Shown here: positions 26,754-35,691 of the stretch, in pieces
Layout: each line of letters begins with the position of its first letter
Numbering within the stretch: position 1 is the stretch's first letter
Assembly: GCA_965660815.1 (NCBI GenBank)
Contig: CBFIBG010000052.1
Span: 124,001 to 188,000 of the forward strand
DNA length: 64,000 nt
Direction: 5' to 3'
DNA from: Glaciecola sp965660815
Lineage (GTDB): Bacteria; Pseudomonadota; Gammaproteobacteria; Enterobacterales; Alteromonadaceae
Made by a program: the position numbers and the translations under genes
Notes under the pieces: model-generated
What the model was told of the DNA's origin: nothing
The model's database searches: none
The model's input: only the letters and a program-made list of their open reading frames with translations

Positions 26754-28634
26754 ATGTCTTCTAACAAACCTATCAAAGTCCTGTCTACTGAACTCGCTAA
26801 TCAAATAGCTGCTGGGGAGGTAGTAGAGCGGCCAGCGTCTGTTGTTAAAGAGTTGGTTGAAAATAGCCTCGATGCCGGTGCTACAGAAGTTCTCGTTGAA
26901 ATTGAGCAAGGTGGAAGTAAAAAAATATTAATAAGGGACAACGGCAATGGCATCGAAAAAAGCCAACTTGAGCTAGCGCTAAGTCGTCATGCAACCAGTA
27001 AAATTGACAATATCCATGACTTAGAAAAGATAACAAGTATGGGCTTTCGAGGTGAGGCACTCGCCAGTATTAGTTCCGTAAGTAGATTAACGCTCACTTC
27101 AAAACCCGCAAACCAAAAAGAAGCATGGCAGGCATTCGCTGAGGGACGACAAATGGATATAGTTGTTAAGCCAGCTGCTCATCCAAATGGCACATCAATT
27201 GAAGTAATTGATTTATTTTTTAATACGCCAGCTCGACGTAAGTTTTTAAAGACACCAAAAACAGAATACCAGCACATTGAGGCACTTTTAAAGCGATTGG
27301 CGCTTACTAATCCCCATGTAAAATTCAGCTTGTTTCACAACCAAAAGCGTTGCTTAAATTTTTTACAGGTAAACGACATTAGAAAGCGTATTGAGCAAGT
27401 CTGCAGTAAGTCATTTATGCAAGAATGCATCCCAGTCAATTACGAATACGACTCGATAAGGTTAACTGGTTATGCAAGTAAGCTTGGAAAAGGCCAATCC
27501 ACTAGAGAGCATCAATACACTTTTGTAAATGGCAGAATAATGAAGGATAAATTAATATCTCATGCGCTTCGTCAAGCATATGAAGATACTCTTCCTGCAC
27601 AAACATTTCCCGCTTATGTGTTGTATTTAAGCCTGCCAACTGATGAGCTTGATATAAATGTGCATCCAGCAAAACACGAAGTTAGGTTTCATCAATCTAG
27701 GCAAATTCATGACATAGTCTATAAGGCCGTTACTCAAAGCCTTGGCGTTTCTGAGGTAGACGAGCTAGAACAACCTCAGCATGATTACATTATTCCATTG
27801 CAAAGCCAAACAAGGGATTTGAAAGAAGCTTTACAAACTGACAATAAACAAGCCTATACAAACACAAATAACTCAGCGGCGCATAGAGATTTCTCTAATA
27901 CTGGGTCGTTTCGAAACACAAGGCCAACTAAAAAAGAAGTGTTAGCAACACGTGATTTTTACGCAAGTATTAGTACGAGAGCGCTAGACGACGCTACCGA
28001 GGGAGTTAATGCGTCTGGGGGAAATGCACAACCAGAATTGCATCGCGACAACAGCTCGGATATACAAGAACCTCAAAATGTTGGCGGTAGAATAATATAT
28101 TCTGATCCATTTATTTTAATCAAAAATAGTGTGACGAATAAACAAGGATCAATTGACCTTATTCATGTTGGACAGTTGGCTTCGCTTGTAATCAAGCAGC
28201 AAATTATGCTTTCAACAACCAGCCAGCCTTTGCTAATGCCCGTCAGTCGACCGATAGAAACAGGTGATAAAGAATTATTCGATAAGCAATATGATTTCTT
28301 TCGAAAGTGGAATTTTGAAATTACTTTGAGTCATAGTAAGGTTATTTTGAAAAAAGTGCCTTCTGGATCTCGACATCTTCCTTGGGCTAATATTTTTGGG
28401 AACTTACGAGTCTTGTATAACTTTAACAAACACCCAGATACCCCCCAAGAGTGTCTGGCAGAATTTACTTTAGATGTCGCTAATGCATGGTTAAAAATAA
28501 TAACACCCAGTGAAACTCAGGTTGCGAGCTGGTTGGTTAATATAGATAAGCTTGAACTAGAAAAACTTCTTAAGCGCAACAAAGTCAGTATCGATCTCCA
28601 TCAAACATGGAAACAGTCACAGGGCGAATTTTGA
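26754..28634 (+). CDS. mutL: DNA mismatch repair protein MutL
   Basis: 626 residues. The GHKL ATPase region has QIAAGEVVERPASVVKELVENSLDAG, the DNGNGI motif, and TSMGFRGEALASISSVS. The middle domain keeps YTFVNGR and the NVHPAKHEVRF motif. A low-complexity linker (about 345-440) separates the C-terminal dimerisation domain. The endonuclease motif DQHA--E of MutH-less bacteria is not visible, as expected in Gammaproteobacteria that carry MutH. miaA begins one base after it. Confidence 0.97.
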   Translation: MSSNKPIKVLSTELANQIAAGEVVERPASVVKELVENSLDAGATEVLVEIEQGGSKKILIRDNGNGIEKSQLELALSRHATSKIDNIHDLEKITSMGFRGEALASISSVSRLTLTSKPANQKEAWQAFAEGRQMDIVVKPAAHPNGTSIEVIDLFFNTPARRKFLKTPKTEYQHIEALLKRLALTNPHVKFSLFHNQKRCLNFLQVNDIRKRIEQVCSKSFMQECIPVNYEYDSIRLTGYASKLGKGQSTREHQYTFVNGRIMKDKLISHALRQAYEDTLPAQTFPAYVLYLSLPTDELDINVHPAKHEVRFHQSRQIHDIVYKAVTQSLGVSEVDELEQPQHDYIIPLQSQTRDLKEALQTDNKQAYTNTNNSAAHRDFSNTGSFRNTRPTKKEVLATRDFYASISTRALDDATEGVNASGGNAQPELHRDNSSDIQEPQNVGGRIIYSDPFILIKNSVTNKQGSIDLIHVGQLASLVIKQQIMLSTTSQPLLMPVSRPIETGDKELFDKQYDFFRKWNFEITLSHSKVILKKVPSGSRHLPWANIFGNLRVLYNFNKHPDTPQECLAEFTLDVANAWLKIITPSETQVASWLVNIDKLELEKLLKRNKVSIDLHQTWKQSQGEF

Positions 28635-28635
28635 T

Positions 28636-29574
28636 ATGACTAGTGAGACTGAGTTGGCTTCAAATCGCTTAAATAAAGTCGTTTGCATCATGGGACCCAC
28701 AGCCTCTGGAAAAACGAGATTGGCTATTGAGGCAGCTAAAAAACTTAATGGCGAAGTAATAAGTGTAGATTCGGCGTTAATTTATAAAGACATGGATGTT
28801 GGCACTGCCAAACCGACTCCGCAAGAGCAAGACGGAATAGTTCACCATCTAATAGACATTCGTTTACCGACACAAAGCTATAGCGTCTCTGAATTTTTAA
28901 AAGACGCCAAATTAAAAATAGAGGAAGTGCTTGCAATGGGCAAAGTGCCGATATTGGCAGGTGGCACTATGATGTACTTCAATGCAATGGTAAACGGCAT
29001 CAATACACTTCCTGCTAGTAACCAAAAAATCCGGGAACAATTGACGCAATTGCCGTTATCCGATGTCTACGACAAGCTAAAAAGAGTGGATCCCGCGAGT
29101 GCACAACGGATACATAGCACAGATAGTCAGAGGCTCATTAGAGCATTAGAAGTCTACTTATCCTCCAAAAAAACCCTCACGCAATGGCAACAAACAGAGA
29201 CTAAAGGTCTAGGATATGAGTTTTATCAGTTTTGCATAATGCCTAAAGAAAGAGCAAGTCTACATTCGTTAATTGAACGCAGATTTGATGTTATGTTACA
29301 GAATCGGTTTGTAGACGAAGTTAAAGAACTTTTGGTCGATTATCAGTTAAATGAAAATATGACATCGATGAGATGTGTCGGTTACCGACAAGTATTGCAC
29401 TATCTTAATGGTCAGCTCAGTTGGGAAGAAATGCGTGAAAGAGCTATTATTGCGACTAGACAATTAGCGAAAAGACAAATTACATGGCTTAGAGGCTGGG
29501 ACAATATGTCTCAGCTGTATACTGAAGATAACAAAAATCTGAATTATCTTGTTCAAAAAGTGGGTGCAACCTGA
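28636..29574 (+). CDS. miaA: tRNA dimethylallyltransferase
   Basis: 312 residues. The P-loop is MGPTASGKTRLAIEAAK (about 19-35), followed by VISVDSALIYKDMDVGTAKPT and the HHLIDIR and AGGTMMYF motifs. The C-terminal part has MRCVGYRQVLHYL and RQLAKRQITWLRGW. It adds a dimethylallyl group to A37 of UNN-reading tRNAs. It is immediately upstream of hfq, the classical arrangement in Gammaproteobacteria. Confidence 0.97.
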   Translation: MTSETELASNRLNKVVCIMGPTASGKTRLAIEAAKKLNGEVISVDSALIYKDMDVGTAKPTPQEQDGIVHHLIDIRLPTQSYSVSEFLKDAKLKIEEVLAMGKVPILAGGTMMYFNAMVNGINTLPASNQKIREQLTQLPLSDVYDKLKRVDPASAQRIHSTDSQRLIRALEVYLSSKKTLTQWQQTETKGLGYEFYQFCIMPKERASLHSLIERRFDVMLQNRFVDEVKELLVDYQLNENMTSMRCVGYRQVLHYLNGQLSWEEMRERAIIATRQLAKRQITWLRGWDNMSQLYTEDNKNLNYLVQKVGAT

Positions 29575-29639
29575 TAAACAATTATGTACACTAATCTTAG
29601 TCATGATAAACCATCACAATAAAAAAATAAGGATATCTA

Positions 29640-29885
29640 ATGGCGAAAGGTCAATCACTACAAGACCCATTTTTAAACGCACTCAGAAAAGAACGCATTC
29701 CTGTAGCCATTTATCTTGTTAATGGCATTAAGTTACAGGGACAAGTCGAATCATTTGACCAATTTGTAGTTTTATTAAAGAATACGGTAAGTCAAATGGT
29801 ATATAAGCATGCTATTTCGACCGTAGTGCCGTCTAGAGCTATAACTATGCCGACTAATCATCCGGAAGATGGCGCTCAAGATTAA
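29640..29885 (+). CDS. hfq: RNA chaperone Hfq
   Basis: 81 residues. Sm1 (KERIPVAIYLVNGIKLQGQVESFDQFVVLL) and Sm2 (YKHAISTVVPSR) are canonical, with the Gln-Ser/Leu-Gln-Asp-Pro start that forms the proximal uridine site. The C-terminal tail is short (about 15 residues, acidic) compared with the 102-residue E. coli protein. A ribosome binding site AAGGAT precedes the ATG. hflX starts 17 bases downstream. Confidence 0.98.
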   Translation: MAKGQSLQDPFLNALRKERIPVAIYLVNGIKLQGQVESFDQFVVLLKNTVSQMVYKHAISTVVPSRAITMPTNHPEDGAQD

Positions 29886-29902
29886 CCTTTTGGAGGATTT
29901 GA

Positions 29903-31198
29903 TTGTTTGAGCGTTACGAAGCCGGTGAACAGGCGGTTTTAGTTCATGTTTTTTTTAATGACGAACAAAACAAAGAAGATTTAGACGAACTGCAGATGTT
30001 GGTATCTTCTGCTGGCGTCAAAAATGTTAGTGTCATTACTGGCAGTCGCTCTGCTCCTCATGCTAAGTTTTTTGTCGGCAGTGGAAAAGCGGAAGAAATT
30101 GCTGACACAGTCAAGGCGCTTGAAGCCAATGTAGTAATCTTCAATCATTCTCTCTCTCCGTCTCAGGAGCGCAACCTCGAAAAGCTTTGCTGTTGCAGAG
30201 TGCTTGACCGTACTTCATTAATTTTGGACATCTTTGCCCAGCGAGCGCGCACTCACGAGGGTAAATTGCAGGTTGAGCTAGCGCAATTAAAGCATTTATC
30301 TACTCGCCTCATCAGGGGATGGACCCACCTAGAAAGACAAAAGGGCGGTATTGGGCTGCGCGGTCCAGGAGAAACCCAGCTTGAAACGGATAGGCGCCTA
30401 TTACGCGGACGTATCAAAGCTATTCTTAAGAGACTTGAAAAAGTACAAAAACAGCGAGAGCAAGGGCGTCGGTCAAGAAAAAGGGCTGAGATACCAACAG
30501 TGTCGCTAGTTGGTTATACCAACGCAGGGAAGTCAACACTGTTCAACACGCTAACTGAGGCTGGCGTGTATGCCGCTGATCAACTTTTTGCGACACTTGA
30601 TCCCACTTTGAGAAAAATAGAGCTCGATCAAGTAGGACAGGCTATACTAGCTGACACGGTTGGCTTCATTAGACATCTTCCCCATGATCTTGTAGCGGCT
30701 TTTAAGGCTACATTACAGGAAACTCAAGAAGCGAATTTATTATTGCACGTTGTCGATTTCGCGGATGAAAAATACCGTGAGAATATGGACGACGTAAATG
30801 AAGTTTTATCCGAAATAGACGCAGACGAAGTACCACAGTTGATTATTTGCAACAAAATAGACCGGCTAGAAGGCATTGAGCCAAAAATTGATAGAGATAA
30901 CGAAGGCAAGCCAACTCGAGTGTGGCTTTCAGCTCAAACAGGGAAAGGGATTGATTTATTAAAAATAGCCCTCACTGAATGTCTAAGAAAGGAAATGGTT
31001 AACTATACGCTAGCGATACCAGCAAGCGACGGAAAAGTCCGCGGGTTATTGTATGATTTAAACTGCATTCTCGAAGAAGGATACTCAGACACGGGCGACT
31101 GGATTGTAGAAGTTAATATGCTATCTGCTGATTGGCATAGGATAGATAAAAAAGTAGACAAAAAATTGAGCCAATATATCAAAATTAAACATAGTTAG
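29903..31198 (+). CDS. hflX: Ribosome-rescue GTPase HflX
   Basis: 431 residues from TTG 29903, which has TGGAGG about 7 bases upstream. The N-terminal HflX domain contains HAKFFVGSGKAEEI and the GPGETQLETDRR segment. The G domain has GYTNAGKSTLFN (P-loop), DTVGFI and NKID. HflX binds the 50S subunit and splits stalled ribosomes. The unusual start codon is the same type seen in several genes of this window (hflX, the Lhr-like helicase, the TonB receptor). Confidence 0.96.
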   Translation: MFERYEAGEQAVLVHVFFNDEQNKEDLDELQMLVSSAGVKNVSVITGSRSAPHAKFFVGSGKAEEIADTVKALEANVVIFNHSLSPSQERNLEKLCCCRVLDRTSLILDIFAQRARTHEGKLQVELAQLKHLSTRLIRGWTHLERQKGGIGLRGPGETQLETDRRLLRGRIKAILKRLEKVQKQREQGRRSRKRAEIPTVSLVGYTNAGKSTLFNTLTEAGVYAADQLFATLDPTLRKIELDQVGQAILADTVGFIRHLPHDLVAAFKATLQETQEANLLLHVVDFADEKYRENMDDVNEVLSEIDADEVPQLIICNKIDRLEGIEPKIDRDNEGKPTRVWLSAQTGKGIDLLKIALTECLRKEMVNYTLAIPASDGKVRGLLYDLNCILEEGYSDTGDWIVEVNMLSADWHRIDKKVDKKLSQYIKIKHS

Positions 31199-31320
31199 GC
31201 GTCTTACTAACATGTTAATTTTAAGTGACAATAATATAAAACTTTAATTTCGTGCGACATAAACTATTAAAGTATTCATTTAGTATAAACCGTTAGATAT
31301 TTAACTTTTGGAGTAAATGT

Positions 31321-32469
31321 ATGGCTTGGAACGAGCCGGGTGGTAATAATAACGACCCTTGGAAAAATCGTGGTGGAAAAGAACAAGGTCCACCGGATAT
31401 TGATGATGTGTTGAAAAACCTTTTTGGAAAATTTGGCAAAGGTGGAAATGGTTCGGGCAATTCCTCTGGCCCCAACCTTAGCGGTAAAGCAATTGCTTTA
31501 ATTGTAGGGTTGGCTCTGCTGATTTACGCGGCTAGTGGAATATACACGGTTAAAGAAGCCGAGCGGGGCGTTATACTTCGGTTTGGTGAATTTCACGCAC
31601 TCGCCGAACCTGGCCTTCAATGGCGGCTAAGGTTCATTGATGAAGTCACTCCAATTAATATTCAAACCGTTCGAGCGCTAGCATCCTCTGGTTCAATGCT
31701 GACCGAAGATGAAAACGTTGTGAGTGTTGAAATGGAAGTACAATACAGAGTGGTTGATCCTGCTCAGTGGATGTTTGCTGTAGTCAACCCTGAGCAAAGT
31801 CTGTCTCAAGCTTTCGATAGCGCGATTCGCTATGTGGTAGGACATTCAAGAATGGATGAAGTGTTAACTGAAGGGCGTGAAGTCGCTCGTCAAAGGGTGC
31901 TAGAAGAGCTCCAAGGAATTGTCGAACCTTATCAAATGGGTGTTTCTTTAGTCGACCTCAACTTTACTAACGCGCGTCCTCCAGAACAGGTGAGAGATGC
32001 ATTTGACGATGCAATCGCGGCGCAAGAGGATGAAGAGCGTTTTATCCGAGAGGCTGAGGCCTATGCCCGTGAAATCGAACCAAGGGCAAGAGCTCAGGTA
32101 AATCGTATGAACGAGGAAGCGCAAGCGTACAAAGAGAGAGCTATCCTTGAAGCTCAAGGTGAAGTGGCTAGGTTTGAAGAGTTGCTTCCACAATATGAAG
32201 CTGCTCCTGAAGTTACTAGACAGCGCATATATTTAGAAACCATGGAAAGTGTGTTTTCAAGTACTACGAAAGTGATGTTAGATACAGAAGGTAGTGGAAA
32301 CATGATGTACTTGCCTCTCGACAAAATTATGGAGCGACAGAACAGTAATTCATCGCCATCCCTGCGAACGGCTTTGGATAATCTGAGAAACCAAGGTGAA
32401 GATTTGCAAAATCAATTACCACAAAACGTTATTAACGGTCGCTCAACAAATAGATCTGGGAGAAATTAA
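31321..32469 (+). CDS. hflK: FtsH protease modulator HflK
   Basis: 382 residues. A Gly/Asn-rich cytoplasmic start (WNEPGGNNNDPW) is followed by one membrane segment (about 53-75) and the SPFH/prohibitin domain in the periplasm (VKEAERGVILRFGEF onward). A long helical stretch (EDEERFIREAEAYAREIEPRARAQV) precedes the C-terminal end. With HflC it forms the cage around FtsH. A 122-base gap after hflX could hold a separate promoter; hflC follows after 3 bases. Confidence 0.96.
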   Translation: MAWNEPGGNNNDPWKNRGGKEQGPPDIDDVLKNLFGKFGKGGNGSGNSSGPNLSGKAIALIVGLALLIYAASGIYTVKEAERGVILRFGEFHALAEPGLQWRLRFIDEVTPINIQTVRALASSGSMLTEDENVVSVEMEVQYRVVDPAQWMFAVVNPEQSLSQAFDSAIRYVVGHSRMDEVLTEGREVARQRVLEELQGIVEPYQMGVSLVDLNFTNARPPEQVRDAFDDAIAAQEDEERFIREAEAYAREIEPRARAQVNRMNEEAQAYKERAILEAQGEVARFEELLPQYEAAPEVTRQRIYLETMESVFSSTTKVMLDTEGSGNMMYLPLDKIMERQNSNSSPSLRTALDNLRNQGEDLQNQLPQNVINGRSTNRSGRN

Positions 32470-32472
32470 CAG

Positions 32473-33357
32473 ATGAAAAATTTAGTAATCGTTGCAGTTA
32501 TACTCTTAGCGTTGCTAGGACTAAGTTCAATTTTTGTGGTAAAAGAAGGCACAAGAGCCATTGTCATCACTTTTGGTAAAGTGAAGCAAACTGACGAAGG
32601 AACAACTAAAGTATATAAGCCGGGTCTGCATCTTAAAATTCCAATCTTTGATAGAGTACAAGCGCTCGATGCTCGTATTCAAACATTGGATGAGAGAGCT
32701 GACAGATTTGTAACAAGCGAGAAAGAAGACCTTATTGTAGACTCTTATGTGAAATGGAGAATCGAAGATTTTGAAACGTATTTTCTGTCAACTGGAGGCA
32801 ATAAAATCCAAGCCGAGGCACTGTTAAAACAAAAAGTAAACAACGGCCTACGATCTGAATTCGGTACGAGAACGATTCAACAGATCGTTTCTGGCGAAAG
32901 AAGTGAATTGATGGACTCTGCAATGACTCAGGCGTCTGAGGGCTCTGGAGAGCTTGGGATTCGAATCATTGACGTTCGAGTGAAAAAGATTAACTTACCA
33001 GAAGAAATCAGTAATTCTATCTTTAACCGCATGAGAGCCGAAAGGGCAGCTGCGGCAAGAGAGTATCGTTCGGAAGGTAAAGAGCAAGGCGAAATAATTA
33101 AAGCGAACATTGACGCTCGTGTAGAGATAATGCTCGCTGACGCAGAAAGAAACGCCCGACAATTAAAAGGTGAAGGAGACGCACAAGCAGCTCAGATATA
33201 TGCTCAGACATACAATAAGAACCCAGAGTTTTATGGATTCTTACGTAGTATGGACGCTTATCGGAATAGCTTTAATAGTAAGCAAGACGTTTTGGTTGTT
33301 GAGCCAGACGGCGATTTCTTCAGATTTTTAAACAACAGCAGTGGCGTAGCAAATTAA
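32473..33357 (+). CDS. hflC: FtsH protease modulator HflC
   Basis: 294 residues, one N-terminal membrane segment (about 4-22) and an SPFH domain: FVVKEGTRAIVITFGKVK and the helical MRAERAAAAREYRSEGKEQGEIIKA segment. It ends with the typical LRSMDAYRNSF-- region. It pairs with HflK and shares its transcript. A strong terminator lies 45 bases after its stop and ends the long queG-divergent housekeeping run. Confidence 0.97.
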   Translation: MKNLVIVAVILLALLGLSSIFVVKEGTRAIVITFGKVKQTDEGTTKVYKPGLHLKIPIFDRVQALDARIQTLDERADRFVTSEKEDLIVDSYVKWRIEDFETYFLSTGGNKIQAEALLKQKVNNGLRSEFGTRTIQQIVSGERSELMDSAMTQASEGSGELGIRIIDVRVKKINLPEEISNSIFNRMRAERAAAAREYRSEGKEQGEIIKANIDARVEIMLADAERNARQLKGEGDAQAAQIYAQTYNKNPEFYGFLRSMDAYRNSFNSKQDVLVVEPDGDFFRFLNNSSGVAN

Positions 33358-33402
33358 ATAGCGGTCGCAAAATAAGTTAAGCCGCAAGTAGCCAAGGTAT
33401 GT

Positions 33403-33428
33403 AAAGGGAGCGTTCGCTCCCTTTTTTT
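33403..33428 (+). terminator. Rho-independent terminator after hflC
   Basis: AAAGGGAGC pairs with GCTCCCTTT around a GTTC loop (33403-33424) and runs into seven T residues (33422-33428). It is a textbook intrinsic terminator. The region from 33429 to about 33690 that follows holds no gene or motif I can support. Confidence 0.94.
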
Positions 33429-33691
33429 ATCATTCAAGTCAGTCGCTTATTATGTTGACAACTATTGGCAATGGTACATTCATAACTTGATTAGTTATAA
33501 AAATCTTTTTATCTCTTTGTAGCATTAAGCATGAGTAATAGGAGATTGCAGAGAATCCTATCTGATTGGAAGATAATAAAGATATTAGACAGATAATAAA
33601 AAAGTTTATATTTCAGGGATAAATTAAATTATTGGTTAAGACGGTTGCTTTAGTTCAACATTCCGTTAGAAGAAGATTTGGTGTAATAATT

Positions 33692-33726
33692 AAAAAAAGC
33701 CCACAACCTGATGACAATTTGTGGGC
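33692..33726 (-). terminator. Terminator of the PEP-CTERM protein gene
   Basis: Read on the minus strand, GCCCACAA pairs with TTGTGGGC (33719-33726 and 33699-33706), and seven T residues follow. It lies about 25 bases after the stop codon of the gene ending at 33751. Confidence 0.92.
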
Positions 33727-33750
33727 ATAAGTTATATTAATATTTCAGCG

Positions 33751-34440
33751 TTATCTAAATGCGCGTCTACATAGTAACGTGATAAAGCCAATAATTCCAA
33801 GTGCTAAGATACCAGGTGCAGATACTGGTTCTGGATCGGGTGTTATACTACCAAATGTAATGTCGTCAAAAACAATTTGGTTGGCAACACCAGCAAAACT
33901 TACAGATTTGGCTGTACCGTTAAATCCAATGCCAGAGGATACGAACGGGCAAAAGTCTGCGTTGAAAGTGCTAGCGCACGAACTTGATGTTGTGCTAAGC
34001 GATAAAGTTGCTAACTCATTCCCCGTTCCGTTGAGACCGTCAAAAACACTGACACTACCTGCCTGATTGACTGCAGAGTAGAAGAATGAGAAACCAGTAT
34101 CAAAACCAGCGGCTACATTCATGAATGTTTCAGCGCCACTCAAAAAGAATAAGCCACCTAACTGTGAATTTGGATTACCCAGTCCACCTCTTGATGTATT
34201 ACTGCAAGTAACGCCAGGCGTATTTAAGCAAATGGCTTGTGCGTTGTCGGTAAATTCGATACCAAAATTAGTACCGGAAGTGCCGTCAGAACTCGTGCCG
34301 CCGTCGTAAAAATCTTGAACAAAAGCAAATCCAGAAGGGTAGCTGGCATTCACACCCTCAAAATCTAAAACAATTGTTGCTGCGTTGCTTGCTGAAGCGA
34401 TAAACAACAACATAAGACCGATGAATCGATTACGTTTCAT
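33751..34440 (-). CDS. PEP-CTERM sorting-domain secreted protein
   Basis: 229 residues with a signal peptide ending at SASNA (about 20). The body is a Gly/Ser/Asn/Thr-rich beta protein (lectin- or adhesin-like, no enzyme motif). The C-terminus is a clear PEP-CTERM signal: PDPEPVSAPG, a hydrophobic stretch (ILALGIIGFITLL) and a terminal CRRAFR. Such proteins are cut and released by an exosortase with sugar-polymer secretion. No exosortase gene lies in the window. GGAG is placed before the ATG. Confidence 0.85.
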   Translation of the reverse strand: MKRNRFIGLMLLFIASASNAATIVLDFEGVNASYPSGFAFVQDFYDGGTSSDGTSGTNFGIEFTDNAQAICLNTPGVTCSNTSRGGLGNPNSQLGGLFFLSGAETFMNVAAGFDTGFSFFYSAVNQAGSVSVFDGLNGTGNELATLSLSTTSSSCASTFNADFCPFVSSGIGFNGTAKSVSFAGVANQIVFDDITFGSITPDPEPVSAPGILALGIIGFITLLCRRAFR

Positions 34441-34891
34441 GTGGTTCTCCTAAACATGGTTGATTTTTATAAGTAATATTTTTAATTAACGTTTTCAATT
34501 TGATACGTCAAATAGGTATCCTATTGAAAACCCAAACGACAATAATAAAGCATTTAATATACCAGAAATAGTAACTACCTGATTTGCGAGGTCTTATAAA
34601 CTTAAATATTTAGATTACCTTCTAATATGTAAAAAAGCCTGACAAAAAATAGGTTGGATATTTCAAAGAAGGTGCATAATATCAGGTTTAATATGGTGTT
34701 AAGTGGCAGATTACAGATTTAACAAATAGCTTAAAATTAATCTTATGGGTGCCAAAATATATTGGCGCAGATATTAATTTATTAAAGTTTAAGTAAAGTG
34801 TAAGAGCTAAGTGCTTAAAAATAAAATACTGCTATACTTGATTTTTTGTATTGATTTTAATACTCAAACAATTCCTTATTGAGAGTTCACT
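34441..34891. other. Gene-free 450-bp AT-rich intergenic stretch
   Basis: Between the divergent PEP-CTERM and HAD genes. It contains a small inverted repeat (GCCAA...TTGGC) near 34750 and no recognisable gene, RNA or element. It must hold the promoters of both flanking genes. Confidence 0.6.
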
Positions 34892-35563
34892 ATGCCGATT
34901 ATACTAGCCTTTGATATCTATGGGACTTTGATCAACACGCATGCTCTAATACCAAATATGATGCAATTAGGTTTGAGTGAGAACGCATCTAAATCTCTTT
35001 CCATAATGTGGCGAGATAAACAATTAGAATATTCTTTTCGTCGTAGCGCAATGAATGCATATGTTCCATTCTCGAAATGTACTGAACAGGCGCTTATATA
35101 CTCCCTTAAACATCAGAATATCTTACTATCTGAACAAATGATAAGTAAGTTACTATCCTGCTATAGAGACTTAGATGCTTTCGATGACACAAATAGTCTA
35201 TTGCAATTAAAAGAAAAAAATTATCAGCTTTACGCATTTTCCAACGGAACTGAAGCGGACGTTCGGCGACTATTGGAAAACGCCAATTTGTTAGAAGTTT
35301 TTGATGATATTGTGAGTGTTGACGATGTAAAAACCTTTAAGCCAGACCCGAGGGTATATCAACACTTCATGACTAAGGCGCTGGGGACCAAGGACAATAC
35401 AGTGCTGGTATCCAGTAATCCTTTCGACGTTATTGGAGCACTCAATGCAGATATGCGAGCTGTCTGGTTGCAGAGGGATAAGCAAGCCGTATTTGATGAA
35501 TGGGGCATTCAACCGACTTACAAAATATCGAGTTTACAAGAGTTACGCAGTTTAACCTTGTAA
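34892..35563 (+). CDS. HAD hydrolase, haloacid dehalogenase type II-like
   Basis: 223 residues. HAD motif I is FDIYGTLI with Asp8 as nucleophile; the Tyr in the second acidic position matches L-2-haloacid dehalogenases rather than phosphatases, which carry DxD. Motif II (AFSNGT), motif III Lys in SVDDVKTFKPDPRVY, and motif IV (VSSNPFDVIGALNADM) follow. The cap domain (about 20-90) is helical. Activity on haloacids is likely but not shown. It stands alone, transcribed toward the convergent metY gene. Confidence 0.87.
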   Translation: MPIILAFDIYGTLINTHALIPNMMQLGLSENASKSLSIMWRDKQLEYSFRRSAMNAYVPFSKCTEQALIYSLKHQNILLSEQMISKLLSCYRDLDAFDDTNSLLQLKEKNYQLYAFSNGTEADVRRLLENANLLEVFDDIVSVDDVKTFKPDPRVYQHFMTKALGTKDNTVLVSSNPFDVIGALNADMRAVWLQRDKQAVFDEWGIQPTYKISSLQELRSLTL

Positions 35564-35691
35564 AATAGGCCAATAGACATCAGGGTAAAAGAGCGCGTAC
35601 AACACCAGCGGTGCACAAAATAAGTGGGCACGAAGGTTGGTTAACTGTTATAAAAGCGAGCTGAAAATACAACTCGCATCCTGTTACATCA

